Shown one piece after another: positions 34,257 through 42,466 of a DNA stretch of 64,000 bases (position 1 is its first letter; each line of letters opens with the position of its first letter). The notes under the pieces were generated by a model, which was not told where the DNA came from, did not search any database, and saw nothing but the letters and a program-made list of their open reading frames with translations. The stretch is taken from the NCBI GenBank assembly GCA_016720935.1, contig JADKJP010000004.1:186001-250000 (forward strand), in the 5' to 3' direction. This stretch comes from Bacteroidota bacterium (GTDB lineage: Bacteria > Bacteroidota > Bacteroidia > AKYH767-A > 2013-40CM-41-45). Position numbers and translations under genes: made by a program.

Positions 34257-35777
34257 ATGCCGCTGATCGGAGCTCTTATTAAACAGGGATTGAAACTGGG
34301 TACACGCGTCAAACTGCGTGATTATACTCCTATTCAACACCAGCGTAAGGAATTACGTAAACTCATGCGAAAAGCGGAGCATACCGCTTTTGGCAATCAT
34401 TACGGTTTTAGCAAGATGCTTGACTCCCGGAATTTTGTCAGGGCATTCCAGAATGACGTTCCGGTTTTCAATTACAACTCTATTTTTCAGAACTGGTGGC
34501 ATCGTTGTCTGGCCGAAGAAGAAAATGTCTGCTGGCCGGGACATGTGAATTATTTCGCCCTGAGTTCAGGCACTTCTGAATCCGCAAGCAAACACATTCC
34601 TGTCACCAACGACATGGTGAAATCCTTGCGCAAAGCAAGCATTCGTCAGATTATCACACTCAGCAAATACGATTTACCGGCTTCTTTTTTTGAAAAAGGA
34701 ATTCTCTGGCTTGGCGGATCAACACAACTCAACAGACACGGTGGATATTACGAAGGTGATGTGAGCGGAATTTCCGCCCGACGTGTTCCGATCTGGTTTC
34801 AGCAATATTACAAACCCGGAAAAAAAATTTCCAAGGAGAAAGACTGGAATATCAAACTCGAAGAAATTACCAAGCAGGCCGACAAATGGGATATCGGAAT
34901 TATTACCGGTGTTCCTTCATGGGTTCAGCTGCTGATGGAAAAAGTAATCGAACGTTACAAGTTAAAAAGCATCCACGATATTTGGCCCAATCTCCAGGTA
35001 GTCGCTCATGGTGGTGTTTCTTTCGAGCCATACCGCAGAAGCTTTGAGCGTTTCTTTTCCAAACCTGTACACTTCATCGAAATGTATCCTGCTTCGGAAG
35101 GCTTCATCGCGTTCCAGGCAGAACCGGATGTACGTTACATGAAACTCATCCTGAACAACGGACTGTTTTATGAATTCGTTCCTTTCAACGATGAGAACTT
35201 CGACGCGAATGGAGAACTAAAACAAAACCCTCAGGCATTACTGGTGAATGAAGTAAAAGAAGGTGTTGATTACGCCATTCTAATCAGCACCTGCGCCGGA
35301 GCATGGAGATATATGATTGGTGATGTTGTTCGATTTGTCAACAAAGAGAACTGCGAAATCGTCATTAGCGGAAGAACAAAACATTTCCTCAGTCTGGTTG
35401 GCGAACATCTCAGTGTCGATAACATGAACAAAGCTGTCGAATATGTCGCGGAACAACTCAATGTTGAAATCCCCGAATTCACTGTCGCCGGAATTCCTTA
35501 CGAAGGATCTTTTGCCCATCACTGGTTTCTTGGTGTGAATGGAAATCTGGACAGAGCCCAGGCCAAACTTTTACTCGATAAAAAACTAAAAGAACTGAAC
35601 GACGATTACGCCGTTGAACGTGTCTCTGCATTGAAAGAAGTCATTATCGAAACACTTCCTGCAATTAAGTTCTACAACTACATGAGCAACAACGGCAGGC
35701 TCGGCGGACAAAACAAATTCCCCCGCGTACTCAAAGCTTCGCAGTTGGAGGAGTGGAAGCAATATATTGCTGGCTAG
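34257..35777 (+). CDS. GH3 family acyl-adenylating enzyme
   Basis: A 506-residue member of the GH3 (auxin-responsive promoter) family, ANL-superfamily adenylating enzymes that in plants join amino acids to jasmonate or auxin. Visible: the ATP-binding FALSSGTSESASKHIPV motif, QVVAHGGVSFEPYR, the YPASEGFIAFQ loop, and GDVVRFVNKENCEIVISGRTKHFLSLVGEHLS near the C-terminal hinge. Bacterial GH3 proteins are widespread in Bacteroidota, but their substrates are unknown. No biosynthetic partners adjoin it. Confidence 0.9.
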   Translation: MPLIGALIKQGLKLGTRVKLRDYTPIQHQRKELRKLMRKAEHTAFGNHYGFSKMLDSRNFVRAFQNDVPVFNYNSIFQNWWHRCLAEEENVCWPGHVNYFALSSGTSESASKHIPVTNDMVKSLRKASIRQIITLSKYDLPASFFEKGILWLGGSTQLNRHGGYYEGDVSGISARRVPIWFQQYYKPGKKISKEKDWNIKLEEITKQADKWDIGIITGVPSWVQLLMEKVIERYKLKSIHDIWPNLQVVAHGGVSFEPYRRSFERFFSKPVHFIEMYPASEGFIAFQAEPDVRYMKLILNNGLFYEFVPFNDENFDANGELKQNPQALLVNEVKEGVDYAILISTCAGAWRYMIGDVVRFVNKENCEIVISGRTKHFLSLVGEHLSVDNMNKAVEYVAEQLNVEIPEFTVAGIPYEGSFAHHWFLGVNGNLDRAQAKLLLDKKLKELNDDYAVERVSALKEVIIETLPAIKFYNYMSNNGRLGGQNKFPRVLKASQLEEWKQYIAG

Positions 35778-35875
35778 TTCCGGGTTCCGGGTTCGAAGTT
35801 CAAAGTTTGAGCAGATCTCAATTCTCCCAACCACTAAGCACTAACCACTAACCACTAACCACAAACCCGGAACCC
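35778..35875. repeat. Word-repeat array between GH3 and lysE genes
   Basis: It begins at the GH3 stop with GTTCCGG repeated twice, and continues at 35829-35866 with CCACTAAGC/ACTAACCA units. It ends in AACCCGGAACCC, an inverted form of the starting words, five bases before the LysE ATG. There is no room for a conventional promoter outside the repeat. Confidence 0.82.
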
Positions 35876-35880
35876 AAAAA

Positions 35881-36486
35881 ATGCTCGAACCCATTTTCAG
35901 CGGATTTACTTTTGGACTGTTGCTGGCAATCATGCTGGGGCCGGTGTTTTTTGCTTTGCTGCAAACGAGTCTGCACGAAGGGTTCAAGGCGGGTGTACAC
36001 ATGGCAATTGGCGTATTCATCAGTGACGCGACAGTCATCGCCGTTTGTTATTTTTTCGCTGCTCAGCTTAACCTCATGGAACAAAACAAAACCCTGATGG
36101 GTTGGATCGGAGGGATCTTGCTGATTGGATTTGGTGTTGTCAATTTCATCAAGAAAATAAAAGTAAAAGAAGTGGATGATGACAAAAAAACCGTCCATGC
36201 CAAATTTATGTTGCAGGGATTTCTCCTCAACATCATGAACCCGGCGGTTTTACTTTTCTGGCTGAGTGTAATCAGTATGGTGAGTCTGAAATCCTATAAC
36301 CGGAGCGAAGAGGCTGCATTCTTTGCTTCTGTTTTATTGACAGTCTTTGGGACTGATTTACTGAAATCATTTGTCGCTAACCGTATTAAAAATCTTTTAA
36401 AAGCCAATGTCATCCTTTGGGTGAACCGTGTCATCGGTTGCGCACTGATTGGATTTGGCGTTCACATGATCTGGAAGATTATCTGA
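35881..36486 (+). CDS. LysE family translocator
   Basis: A 201-residue inner-membrane exporter with six hydrophobic helices. The N-terminal FGLLLAIMLGPVFFALLQTSLHEGFKAG is the LysE/RhtB motif and GFLLNIMNPAVLLFWLSVISM the second conserved block. A lysine- and aspartate-rich loop (about residues 97-112) is cytoplasmic. Family members export amino acids; the substrate cannot be told from sequence. The gene begins directly after a repeat array. Confidence 0.87.
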   Translation: MLEPIFSGFTFGLLLAIMLGPVFFALLQTSLHEGFKAGVHMAIGVFISDATVIAVCYFFAAQLNLMEQNKTLMGWIGGILLIGFGVVNFIKKIKVKEVDDDKKTVHAKFMLQGFLLNIMNPAVLLFWLSVISMVSLKSYNRSEEAAFFASVLLTVFGTDLLKSFVANRIKNLLKANVILWVNRVIGCALIGFGVHMIWKII

Positions 36487-36645
36487 TTTGTTCGGGCTTT
36501 CAATTATTTTTCAAAATTCCAGTTTCAAATTTTATTCCTGCAAAATCACAGCATTTCTATAGGCAGAAATAATACCAATTCTGATCATTGGTCATAGTAT
36601 TTTTTTGTGTTTGTATCTAACTTTAATAGACAAAACCGAAGAATC

Positions 36646-37128
36646 ATGAAAACCGCTGAAAATTTCGAAACAGGATGTTGCCCACGATTTAACCTTGATG
36701 CCTGGCAGGAAAAAGAAGTGACTTTCACGGACAAATTATTTCTGAAAGATCATGTCACCAGTATTTTTCACATTCCGCTGAACTTTGGAAAGGTGATGGA
36801 GAAAAACATGGAAATAATTGAACACGCCGGAGCGAAAAGCAAAGAACAGCTTGTTTTGTCAGAAGAAAAATCTCCCTGGGGATCTGAAGTCCATATCGCG
36901 GTAGAAAAGGAAATCCCTCAGGCGGAAATGGAAAAGATTTCCGGCACTTTTTTATCAAAAGTTTTCGAAGGTTCCTACAACGAGATGGCGAAGTTCGTAG
37001 AACAGATGAAGGTGTATGTCCATTCTAAAGGAAAAGAAGCAAAGAAATTATTGTTCTACTATCCTTACTGTCCGAAGTGCGCGAAGGCTTACGGTAAAAA
37101 CTACATAGTTATTTTGGCTCAATTGTAG
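36646..37128 (+). CDS. Conserved Bacteroidota protein with CCPRF and CPKC motifs
   Basis: A 160-residue cytoplasmic protein. I recall this as a family often labelled only 'hydrolase' in Bacteroidota, with the conserved start TGCCPRFNLDAWQEKEVTF and the end YYPYCPKCAKAYGKNYIVIL. Four cysteines in two pairs could bind zinc. The middle (EVHIAVEKEIPQAEMEKISG...FEGSYNEM) resembles a GyrI/SOUL-like ligand-binding fold, by eye only. The start ATG 36646 is chosen at MKTAENFETG. Function unknown. Confidence 0.68.
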   Translation: MKTAENFETGCCPRFNLDAWQEKEVTFTDKLFLKDHVTSIFHIPLNFGKVMEKNMEIIEHAGAKSKEQLVLSEEKSPWGSEVHIAVEKEIPQAEMEKISGTFLSKVFEGSYNEMAKFVEQMKVYVHSKGKEAKKLLFYYPYCPKCAKAYGKNYIVILAQL

Positions 37129-37133
37129 GTCAA

Positions 37134-38279
37134 CTAACTACTCTTCACCTCTTCCTTCCCATCCGCGTGTTTGGCAAACCTGCTTTTTTCACGCGGGTGA
37201 ACCTGATCATATCTCGGCCATGGCCAGCCACCGAATTGAGTGCGGTGATAATCTTCAAAAGCCTGGTTGATTTCTTCCTTGGTGTTCATCACAAATGGTC
37301 CGTATTGAATGACGGTTTCACCAATCGGTTTTCCTTGGAGCAATAAGATACTAGTCGGCTGATCACCTGCCTGAACCAATACATCCATATTGGCTTCGAG
37401 TTCCACCGCATTGTATTTGGGAATGGAAGTACCTGCAAGATTGAGCGATTCACCTTCATAGAAATAAACGGTACGGTTAATTCCTGCAGAAGCTTTTGGC
37501 AAAGTCCAGACCGCGCCCGGATTCATTTTAATATTCCATATAGCAACTTCATTACTCTCTGTCGCGGCCCAGGAATCCGGCGGAGGCGCAGGAGCTTTGA
37601 TACTTCCGATCTTACCGGCAATCACTTCAACTGTTGTTGATTTTCCGTTATTGTCTTTGTGAACATAACGTGGAATCATATCCTGCCATAACATTTTAAA
37701 ATGCGGCTCAACCATTTTATTTTTCTTCGGAAGATTCAGCCAGATCTGAAAAAGCTCCATCGGATTTTCCTTCTTTTCACTCAGCAGTGGAAACATTTCC
37801 GAATGCTGAACACCTTTGCCTGCAGTCATCCATTGCACATCACCATTACCATATCTTCCTGCCGCACCCATGGAATCCGCGTGATCCACGATACCTTGTC
37901 TGACCACCGTAATCGTTTCAAATCCCCGGTGAGGATGACCGGGAAAACCGGGAACTTTTTTCCCGTGATACATTCTGAAACCATCCTTGATGATAAAATC
38001 ATCGCCGAGATTTCTTCCCTGCATCGATGTAACCGGACCCATCTCCGCATTTCCTTTTGGAAATTTGTCTTCATGATGAACACAAAACAAAAACGGATCT
38101 GCGGTGTCCCACATAAATCCAAGGGGTTTGATATTTTTTATCGGGTTCATTTTCTTGTCCTCAGGATTGATAGATTCTTTGATTGAATTTGAAATTCCGT
38201 TGAAAGGAACAGCAATTGCTGACACCAGTCCGAGAGTTACACGGGAGATGAAGCTTCTTCGCTTTAAGGGTTCGCTCAT
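37134..38279 (-). CDS. Pirin family protein with twin-arginine signal
   Basis: A bicupin pirin of 381 residues. The N-terminal cupin holds the iron-binding pattern GHPHRGFETITVV and AGKGVQHSEM; pirins act as quercetin dioxygenases or redox-sensing regulators. Unusually, the protein starts with a likely Tat signal, KRRSFISRVTLGLVSAIAVP (residues 6-25), predicting export in folded, metal-loaded form. The longer length (about 290 is usual) comes from this leader plus internal loops. It is convergent with the preceding gene; the stops lie five bases apart. Confidence 0.86.
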   Translation of the reverse strand: MSEPLKRRSFISRVTLGLVSAIAVPFNGISNSIKESINPEDKKMNPIKNIKPLGFMWDTADPFLFCVHHEDKFPKGNAEMGPVTSMQGRNLGDDFIIKDGFRMYHGKKVPGFPGHPHRGFETITVVRQGIVDHADSMGAAGRYGNGDVQWMTAGKGVQHSEMFPLLSEKKENPMELFQIWLNLPKKNKMVEPHFKMLWQDMIPRYVHKDNNGKSTTVEVIAGKIGSIKAPAPPPDSWAATESNEVAIWNIKMNPGAVWTLPKASAGINRTVYFYEGESLNLAGTSIPKYNAVELEANMDVLVQAGDQPTSILLLQGKPIGETVIQYGPFVMNTKEEINQAFEDYHRTQFGGWPWPRYDQVHPREKSRFAKHADGKEEVKSS

Positions 38280-38387
38280 TGGATTAGGATTGTTGGTTGG
38301 GGAGCTTGAAATTACAAAATTTTAATTATTAAAACTGCGAGGCAGGATCGTTCAATTCAACCAGCCTGATTTTAACATTTGATGATG

Positions 38388-38503
38388 AGTGGAAGAGTAA
38401 GTGTAAGTGCAAGTGCAAGTCTCAAGTTTGGGTGTTTAAAGAAATGAAAGATTTTCAATCCAAAGGGTACCAAAAACCAACAACCAAAAACTAATAACCA
38501 ATA
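38388..38503. repeat. Hexamer and word repeats upstream of tRNA-Val(GAC)
   Basis: AGTAAGTGTAAGTGCAAGTG-type hexamers at 38395-38421, then AACCAA/CAAAAAC/TAATAACC words at 38470-38500. They lie downstream of the minus-strand tRNA and upstream of the pirin gene. No coding potential. Confidence 0.72.
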
Positions 38504-38510
38504 AAAAAAG

Positions 38511-38585
38511 TGGACGCTACAGGATTCGAACCTGTGACCCCTACCCTGTCAAGGTAATGCTCTAAACCAACTGAGCTAAGCGTCC
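38511..38585 (-). tRNA. tRNA-Val (anticodon GAC)
   Basis: On the minus strand a full cloverleaf of 75 bases is visible: acceptor GGACGCT/AGCGTCC with discriminator A, D-stem GCTC/GAGC, anticodon stem TTACC/GGTAG with loop TTGACAG, and T-arm ACAGG-TTCGAAT-CCTGT. CCA is not encoded. A TAGTTTTG box lies 28 bases upstream. Confidence 0.96.
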
Positions 38586-38612
38586 ATTTCTTCCTGAATT
38601 CGGAAGAGGCGG

Positions 38613-38620
38613 CAAAACTA
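38613..38620 (-). promoter_or_regulatory. -7 box of tRNA-Val(GAC)
   Basis: Minus-strand TAGTTTTG ahead of the tRNA; fits TAnnTTTG. No clear -33. Confidence 0.45.
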
Positions 38621-38713
38621 AAAATAAATCCGGATTCACTCTAAAATTTAAGCCTATTTCATCTTTCCGGCGCTATTTATCTGCGATGCGAAATGATTTT
38701 TGGGTTTAATTCG

Positions 38714-38721
38714 TAGATTTG
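38714..38721 (+). promoter_or_regulatory. -7 box of DUF3822-rsmD operon
   Basis: TAGATTTG, 21 bp before the TTG start at 38743. Confidence 0.45.
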
Positions 38722-38742
38722 CCTTAGTTCAAACAGAACATC

Positions 38743-39648
38743 TTGAGCCTCACTACAGAAAACATTTTTCGCAGTCGTTCCTCACCGGAATCCGCTTCCA
38801 TTTTCATCCTTGATGAAAGCCTGGAAACGCAAACCGCCGGGCGTTGCGATCTGTTTGTTTCCGTGGAACCGGGCGGAATTCAGCTTGCTTTGAAGGAGCT
38901 AAAAGAGAATTGCTTTCTCGCACTTGAATGTTTTCCTGCTGATCCTAAAAAAACTGAAACACAATGGACGGAAGTTTTTGAAAAAATTTCCGCTCAAAGT
39001 AAGTTGCTCAGGAAATATGAATTTGCCAGGGTCACAGTAAGTATTTCCACTCCGTATTACACATTGGTGCCGGATGGTTTATTCCGCAAAGGCGATGAGC
39101 AGGGTTACCTTCAGTTTAATTTCCCAGTAGAACAGGACATGACTGTTTACGCAACCCCAGTTCCGTTTTTTCAATTGTATTCTGTTTTTGCCATTCCAAC
39201 TTCCCTGGTTACCGAACTGAATCATCTTTTTGAAGATCCTGAAATTGTTCACCACTCCAGGGCTCTCCTGGAAAGTATGAGCATGTTTGCACGTACGCAC
39301 CAGGAGCGACAACTCTTTCTGAATTTTTACGGTAACGACATGGACGCGATTGTCACCGACGGAAAGAATCTCATTCTGATGAATTCATTTTCCTGCAAAG
39401 GCATTGAAGATACCTTGTATTTCGTTCTCTTCCTTTGCGAACAGCTCGATATGAATCCGGAAACAATCGATGTTAGACTTGCCGGAAATATCGAAAAAGA
39501 ATCCGCCTTGTATAAACTCTTGTTCCGTTACATTCGTAACCTGAGCTTCAGCACGCGTCCTGGTCCTGCCGAATACAGTTACGGCTTCAAGGATTTGCCT
39601 TCCCAGTTCTTTCACCCGCTTTTTAGTCTGGCCCTTTGCGAATCATAG
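38743..39648 (+). CDS. DUF3822 family protein
   Basis: A 301-residue protein of DUF3822, found in Bacteroidota immediately before rsmD and coaD, as here. It has an actin/ASKHA-like alternation of strands (IFILDESLE..CDLFVSVEPGGIQLAL; DAIVTDGKNLILMNSF; FVLFLCEQLDMNPETIDVRLAGN), but the fold is inferred. No catalytic motif is recognised. The start is TTG at 38743, placed just after a -7 box; there is no earlier in-frame ATG. Its 3' end overlaps rsmD by 13 bp, so the two are co-translated. Confidence 0.78.
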   Translation: MSLTTENIFRSRSSPESASIFILDESLETQTAGRCDLFVSVEPGGIQLALKELKENCFLALECFPADPKKTETQWTEVFEKISAQSKLLRKYEFARVTVSISTPYYTLVPDGLFRKGDEQGYLQFNFPVEQDMTVYATPVPFFQLYSVFAIPTSLVTELNHLFEDPEIVHHSRALLESMSMFARTHQERQLFLNFYGNDMDAIVTDGKNLILMNSFSCKGIEDTLYFVLFLCEQLDMNPETIDVRLAGNIEKESALYKLLFRYIRNLSFSTRPGPAEYSYGFKDLPSQFFHPLFSLALCES

Positions 39649-40169
39649 GAGGAAAATACGGAGGCCGCACTTTACTTGCTCCGGCTTCTTTGCCTGTGAG
39701 GCCGACAACAGATTACGCGAAGTCGGGCTTATTCAATATCCTCAACAACAAAATCGATTTTGAATCCCTGCGTGTGCTTGATCTGTTTAGCGGAGTCGGC
39801 GGAATCAGTCTTGAATTCGCGTCCAGAGGCGCGAAAAGTGTTACCGCTGTGGATATTCATTTCAATTGTGTCAAATACCTGAATGATACCGCAGCAAAAC
39901 TTGGCATCAAAGAACTGAAATGCATTCGTTCCGATGTCTACAAGTTCCTGAAACAAAACACCTCCACCTACGATCTGATATTCGCTGATCCGCCATTTGA
40001 TCAAGCCGAAACCGACCAGATCCCGGATCTGGTTTTTGAAAGAAATCTACTCGAACCCGGAGGAATTCTTATCGTTGAACATCAATCCAAACGAGAACTA
40101 AATTCAAAAATCCCGGCCACCGAAATACGGAAGTATGGGAATGTGGGGTTTTCGTTTTATGAAGCTTAA
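39636..40169 (+). CDS. rsmD: 16S rRNA (guanine(966)-N2)-methyltransferase
   Basis: S-adenosylmethionine-dependent methylation of G966 in the small ribosomal subunit (177 residues). N-terminal RIIGGKYGGRTL binds RNA; RPTTDYAKSGLFNIL is typical. SAM motif I is VLDLFSGVGGISLEFASRGA, and the catalytic motif is ADPPFDQ. The TTG start at 39636 lies inside the DUF3822 gene and yields the canonical MRIIGG start. Translation is probably coupled to that gene. Confidence 0.94.
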   Translation: MRIIGGKYGGRTLLAPASLPVRPTTDYAKSGLFNILNNKIDFESLRVLDLFSGVGGISLEFASRGAKSVTAVDIHFNCVKYLNDTAAKLGIKELKCIRSDVYKFLKQNTSTYDLIFADPPFDQAETDQIPDLVFERNLLEPGGILIVEHQSKRELNSKIPATEIRKYGNVGFSFYEA

Positions 40170-40180
40170 TTTACTTGGTA

Positions 40181-40220
40181 CCTGGCACCTTGTACCATGT
40201 AATTAGTACAAGGTACCAGG
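40181..40220. repeat. Hairpin-forming inverted repeat after rsmD
   Basis: CCTGGCACCTTGTAC (40181-40195) and GTACAAGGTACCAGG (40206-40220) pair 14 of 15 bases around a 10-base loop. No T-run follows, so it is not a standard terminator; the words GGTACC/ACCTTG are themselves repeated within the arms. Confidence 0.65.
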
Positions 40221-40269
40221 ATTATTGTTAGGAAAACTTTAAAATTATTTTCGATATTTGATATCTCAA

Positions 40270-40336
40270 TCTAAGCACCAAGCACCAAGCACCAAGCATC
40301 AACACCTAACACCTAACAACTAACAACTAACAACCA
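40270..40336 (+). repeat. Word-repeat array before coaD
   Basis: CTAAGCACCAAGCACC units followed by AACACCTAAC and AACAACTAAC units, about nine in all, ending six bases before the coaD ATG. Same family as 30739-30832. Confidence 0.85.
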
Positions 40337-40342
40337 CTCCGA

Positions 40343-40807
40343 ATGTCATCAAAAAAAATCGCAGTATTCCCGGGATCATTTGATCCAATCACGAAAGGGC
40401 ACGAAAGCATTGTGAGCCGTTGTCTGGATTTATTTGATGAAATCGTTATCGGTATTGGTTACAATTCAAACAAACATTATTATTTCTCACAGGACAGACG
40501 GGAACATTTTATTAAAAAGACTTTTGAAAATCAAAGCAAGGTCAGGGTTGAAAGATACAGCGGACTCACTGTTGAGTTTTGCAAACAGATTGGCGCGCAG
40601 TACATCCTGCGTGGACTGCGTACATCAGCAGACTTTGAATTCGAGCGTGCGATTGCACAGATGAACAGGGCCATGATTCCGGAAGTAGAAACTATTTTTA
40701 TTGTATCCGATCCTGCATTGTCACATATCTCCTCCACGATCGTCCGTGACATCCTGCTCTACCAGGGAGATGTTTCCAAATTTGTTCCGGTTGCCGTTAC
40801 AGTTTAA
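40343..40807 (+). CDS. coaD: Phosphopantetheine adenylyltransferase
   Basis: Fourth step of CoA synthesis, adenylating 4'-phosphopantetheine (154 residues). The N-terminal GSFDPITKGHESIV holds the T/HxGH nucleotide motif; YILRGLRTSADFEFE binds the pantetheine, and the C-terminal HISSTIVRDI is the second ATP-binding motif. Standard length. It is the third gene of the DUF3822-rsmD-coaD order, separated from rsmD here by a hairpin and a repeat array. Confidence 0.96.
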   Translation: MSSKKIAVFPGSFDPITKGHESIVSRCLDLFDEIVIGIGYNSNKHYYFSQDRREHFIKKTFENQSKVRVERYSGLTVEFCKQIGAQYILRGLRTSADFEFERAIAQMNRAMIPEVETIFIVSDPALSHISSTIVRDILLYQGDVSKFVPVAVTV

Positions 40808-40905
40808 TTTCCTTCGGAATTTCTTCAAATAGATTCGATATCCCTGCGTTAGATATTCAAACAATCAAAAGATACGGGAAGATTATTTCTAATTCATTCA
40901 TACAA

Positions 40906-41691
40906 ATGAATCGGTTACTCATCACATTGCTTGTTGTTCTCGGACTGAATTGCATTCGCACTACCGCCAATGCACAGGGAACCCTTGTGTTTTGTGAAAG
41001 TGTCACACCTGCCGGTCAGCCTGTGGGAATCATGGAATCACTGATAATGGATCCGGGCGGACAAACAGTGAAGATGTTTTATAAAGCCTCGAATGGAAAA
41101 CTGGATACCAGAAAAATAAAAATCACTTTCGAAAAGCTGAAGAAGAGCGCTTTCCAAAAAATCAATGAGATTTCATTTTTCAGCGACCCGACAAAGGAGA
41201 GCATTGTGAATGATTTCAGGATTGTTGAAAGCGGAGATTACAGAATTCGTTATTACGATTACGATAACAAACTTCTCGCGGATGAAGTATTAAGTGTTTC
41301 TGATGCCATGCAGGAAGGAGATTCTCAACATGAAACTGATGCTGTGGCTCTTGCTCCCGACAGTTTGCACACTACTCAGATACTTTTTTCAGACGGCCCA
41401 CTTGGTGATGGCGCCAATCTGAATACGGAATTTTCATTTCGAGGAACACATGGCAAATTGCATCTCTACATAGAACCGTTCGATGAAAACAACAAAAACA
41501 GAATTGTGGATATCTGGAAAAAAGAAGGCGAAGAATACAGCCGGTTCGTGAACTCGAGTCAATTTTCTTTTTCAGCTGATAAAAACCGTGGCTTTACCAT
41601 CGTGACATTTCCTGAAGCTGCGGCCTATAAAGTTACGCTCTACACCACAGAAAATATCCTGATCACCACCAGCTACGTAGAGTTCAAATAA
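40906..41691 (+). CDS. Exported protein of unknown function
   Basis: A 261-residue protein with a signal peptide (about residues 1-24, ending TANAQ). It appears to be a two-domain, beta-rich periplasmic or surface protein: residues about 25-130 with strands and one helix, residues about 155-261 with Ig-like strands. No sorting domain, lipobox or catalytic motif. I do not recognise a family. It ends three bases before the convergent NUDIX gene. Confidence 0.6.
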   Translation: MNRLLITLLVVLGLNCIRTTANAQGTLVFCESVTPAGQPVGIMESLIMDPGGQTVKMFYKASNGKLDTRKIKITFEKLKKSAFQKINEISFFSDPTKESIVNDFRIVESGDYRIRYYDYDNKLLADEVLSVSDAMQEGDSQHETDAVALAPDSLHTTQILFSDGPLGDGANLNTEFSFRGTHGKLHLYIEPFDENNKNRIVDIWKKEGEEYSRFVNSSQFSFSADKNRGFTIVTFPEAAAYKVTLYTTENILITTSYVEFK

Positions 41692-41694
41692 TGC

Positions 41695-42336
41695 TTACTT
41701 CACAGGAGTAAAAAAAGTTTCCAGCAGATCCCGGATTGAAATATACGTTTTTGGATAAACAGTTTTTATTATTTCCTCTTCCGACATCCACACAGCTTCC
41801 TGAATATCTTCTTCCGCCTGTGGAACAAGTTCACGTTTGTCTTCGGAATCCATCAGGTACCAATGTGTTTTTTTGAGAATGCGCTTACCGCCCTCAGGAT
41901 AGGTATGAAATGTTGCAGGCAATGCTTTGAGAATTCTCAACTGACCAATTCCACACTCCTCTTCCACTTCGCGCACAGCGGCCTGTTCAGGAGTTTCATC
42001 ATAGTCGAGTTTTCCTTTTGGTAAATCCCATTTTCCTCTTCTGAAAATCACCAGGTATTTATCTTCCTCATTTTTCACCAATCCACCTGCTGCTTCTATC
42101 AATGTATACAAAGAGACAAAACGAAGCCAGCATTGAGCGGGAGAATCCGACAAATAAATAACTTGTTTCCACTTTTTATTTCTCTCCAATTCACCGACTG
42201 CCTTCTCGAGCGGCATCGCGGATTCACTCAACACCTGGATTCCCTCTGAAGAATCTTCTTTGAGAGGATTGTAAATCTCCCTGATGAGAAAGGGTTTATC
42301 ATTTACAAAAACTTTGAATTCGCTTTTTTCTTTCAT
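41695..42336 (-). CDS. NUDIX hydrolase
   Basis: A 213-residue protein whose C-terminal half is a NUDIX domain. The box starts at Gly108 (GKLDYDE) and continues TPEQAAVREVEEECGI to residue 130, complete with the REVEEE metal ligands. It hydrolyses a nucleoside diphosphate linked to another group; substrate unknown. The N-terminal 80 residues are a family-specific extension. A TACCTTTG box (42373-42366, minus) precedes it. It diverges from pyrE, an order I recall as conserved in this phylum. Confidence 0.9.
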   Translation of the reverse strand: MKEKSEFKVFVNDKPFLIREIYNPLKEDSSEGIQVLSESAMPLEKAVGELERNKKWKQVIYLSDSPAQCWLRFVSLYTLIEAAGGLVKNEEDKYLVIFRRGKWDLPKGKLDYDETPEQAAVREVEEECGIGQLRILKALPATFHTYPEGGKRILKKTHWYLMDSEDKRELVPQAEEDIQEAVWMSEEEIIKTVYPKTYISIRDLLETFFTPVK

Positions 42337-42431
42337 CCTTCTTTACCGCTAAACCTGATGCATGACAAAGGTAAGCGATTGAACGCAATGCATTGATCTG
42401 ATGAAAATCATTTTTTTGATTTGTTGTTCAC

Positions 42432-42462
42432 TTTGTCAAGTGGCGGAAATCGTGTACGTTTG
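42432..42462 (+). promoter_or_regulatory. Promoter of pyrE, start codon four bases after -7 box
   Basis: TTTG (42432-42435), 19 bp spacer, TACGTTTG (42455-42462): full consensus. The ATG is at 42467, so the transcript probably begins at the start codon (leaderless). Confidence 0.68.
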
Positions 42463-42466
42463 TCCT

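Noticed and set aside
30739..40336. Possible CRISPR arrays at the word-repeat sites
   Set aside because: Units are 7-11 bp with no constant repeat and no unique spacers of 30 or more bp, and there are no cas genes.
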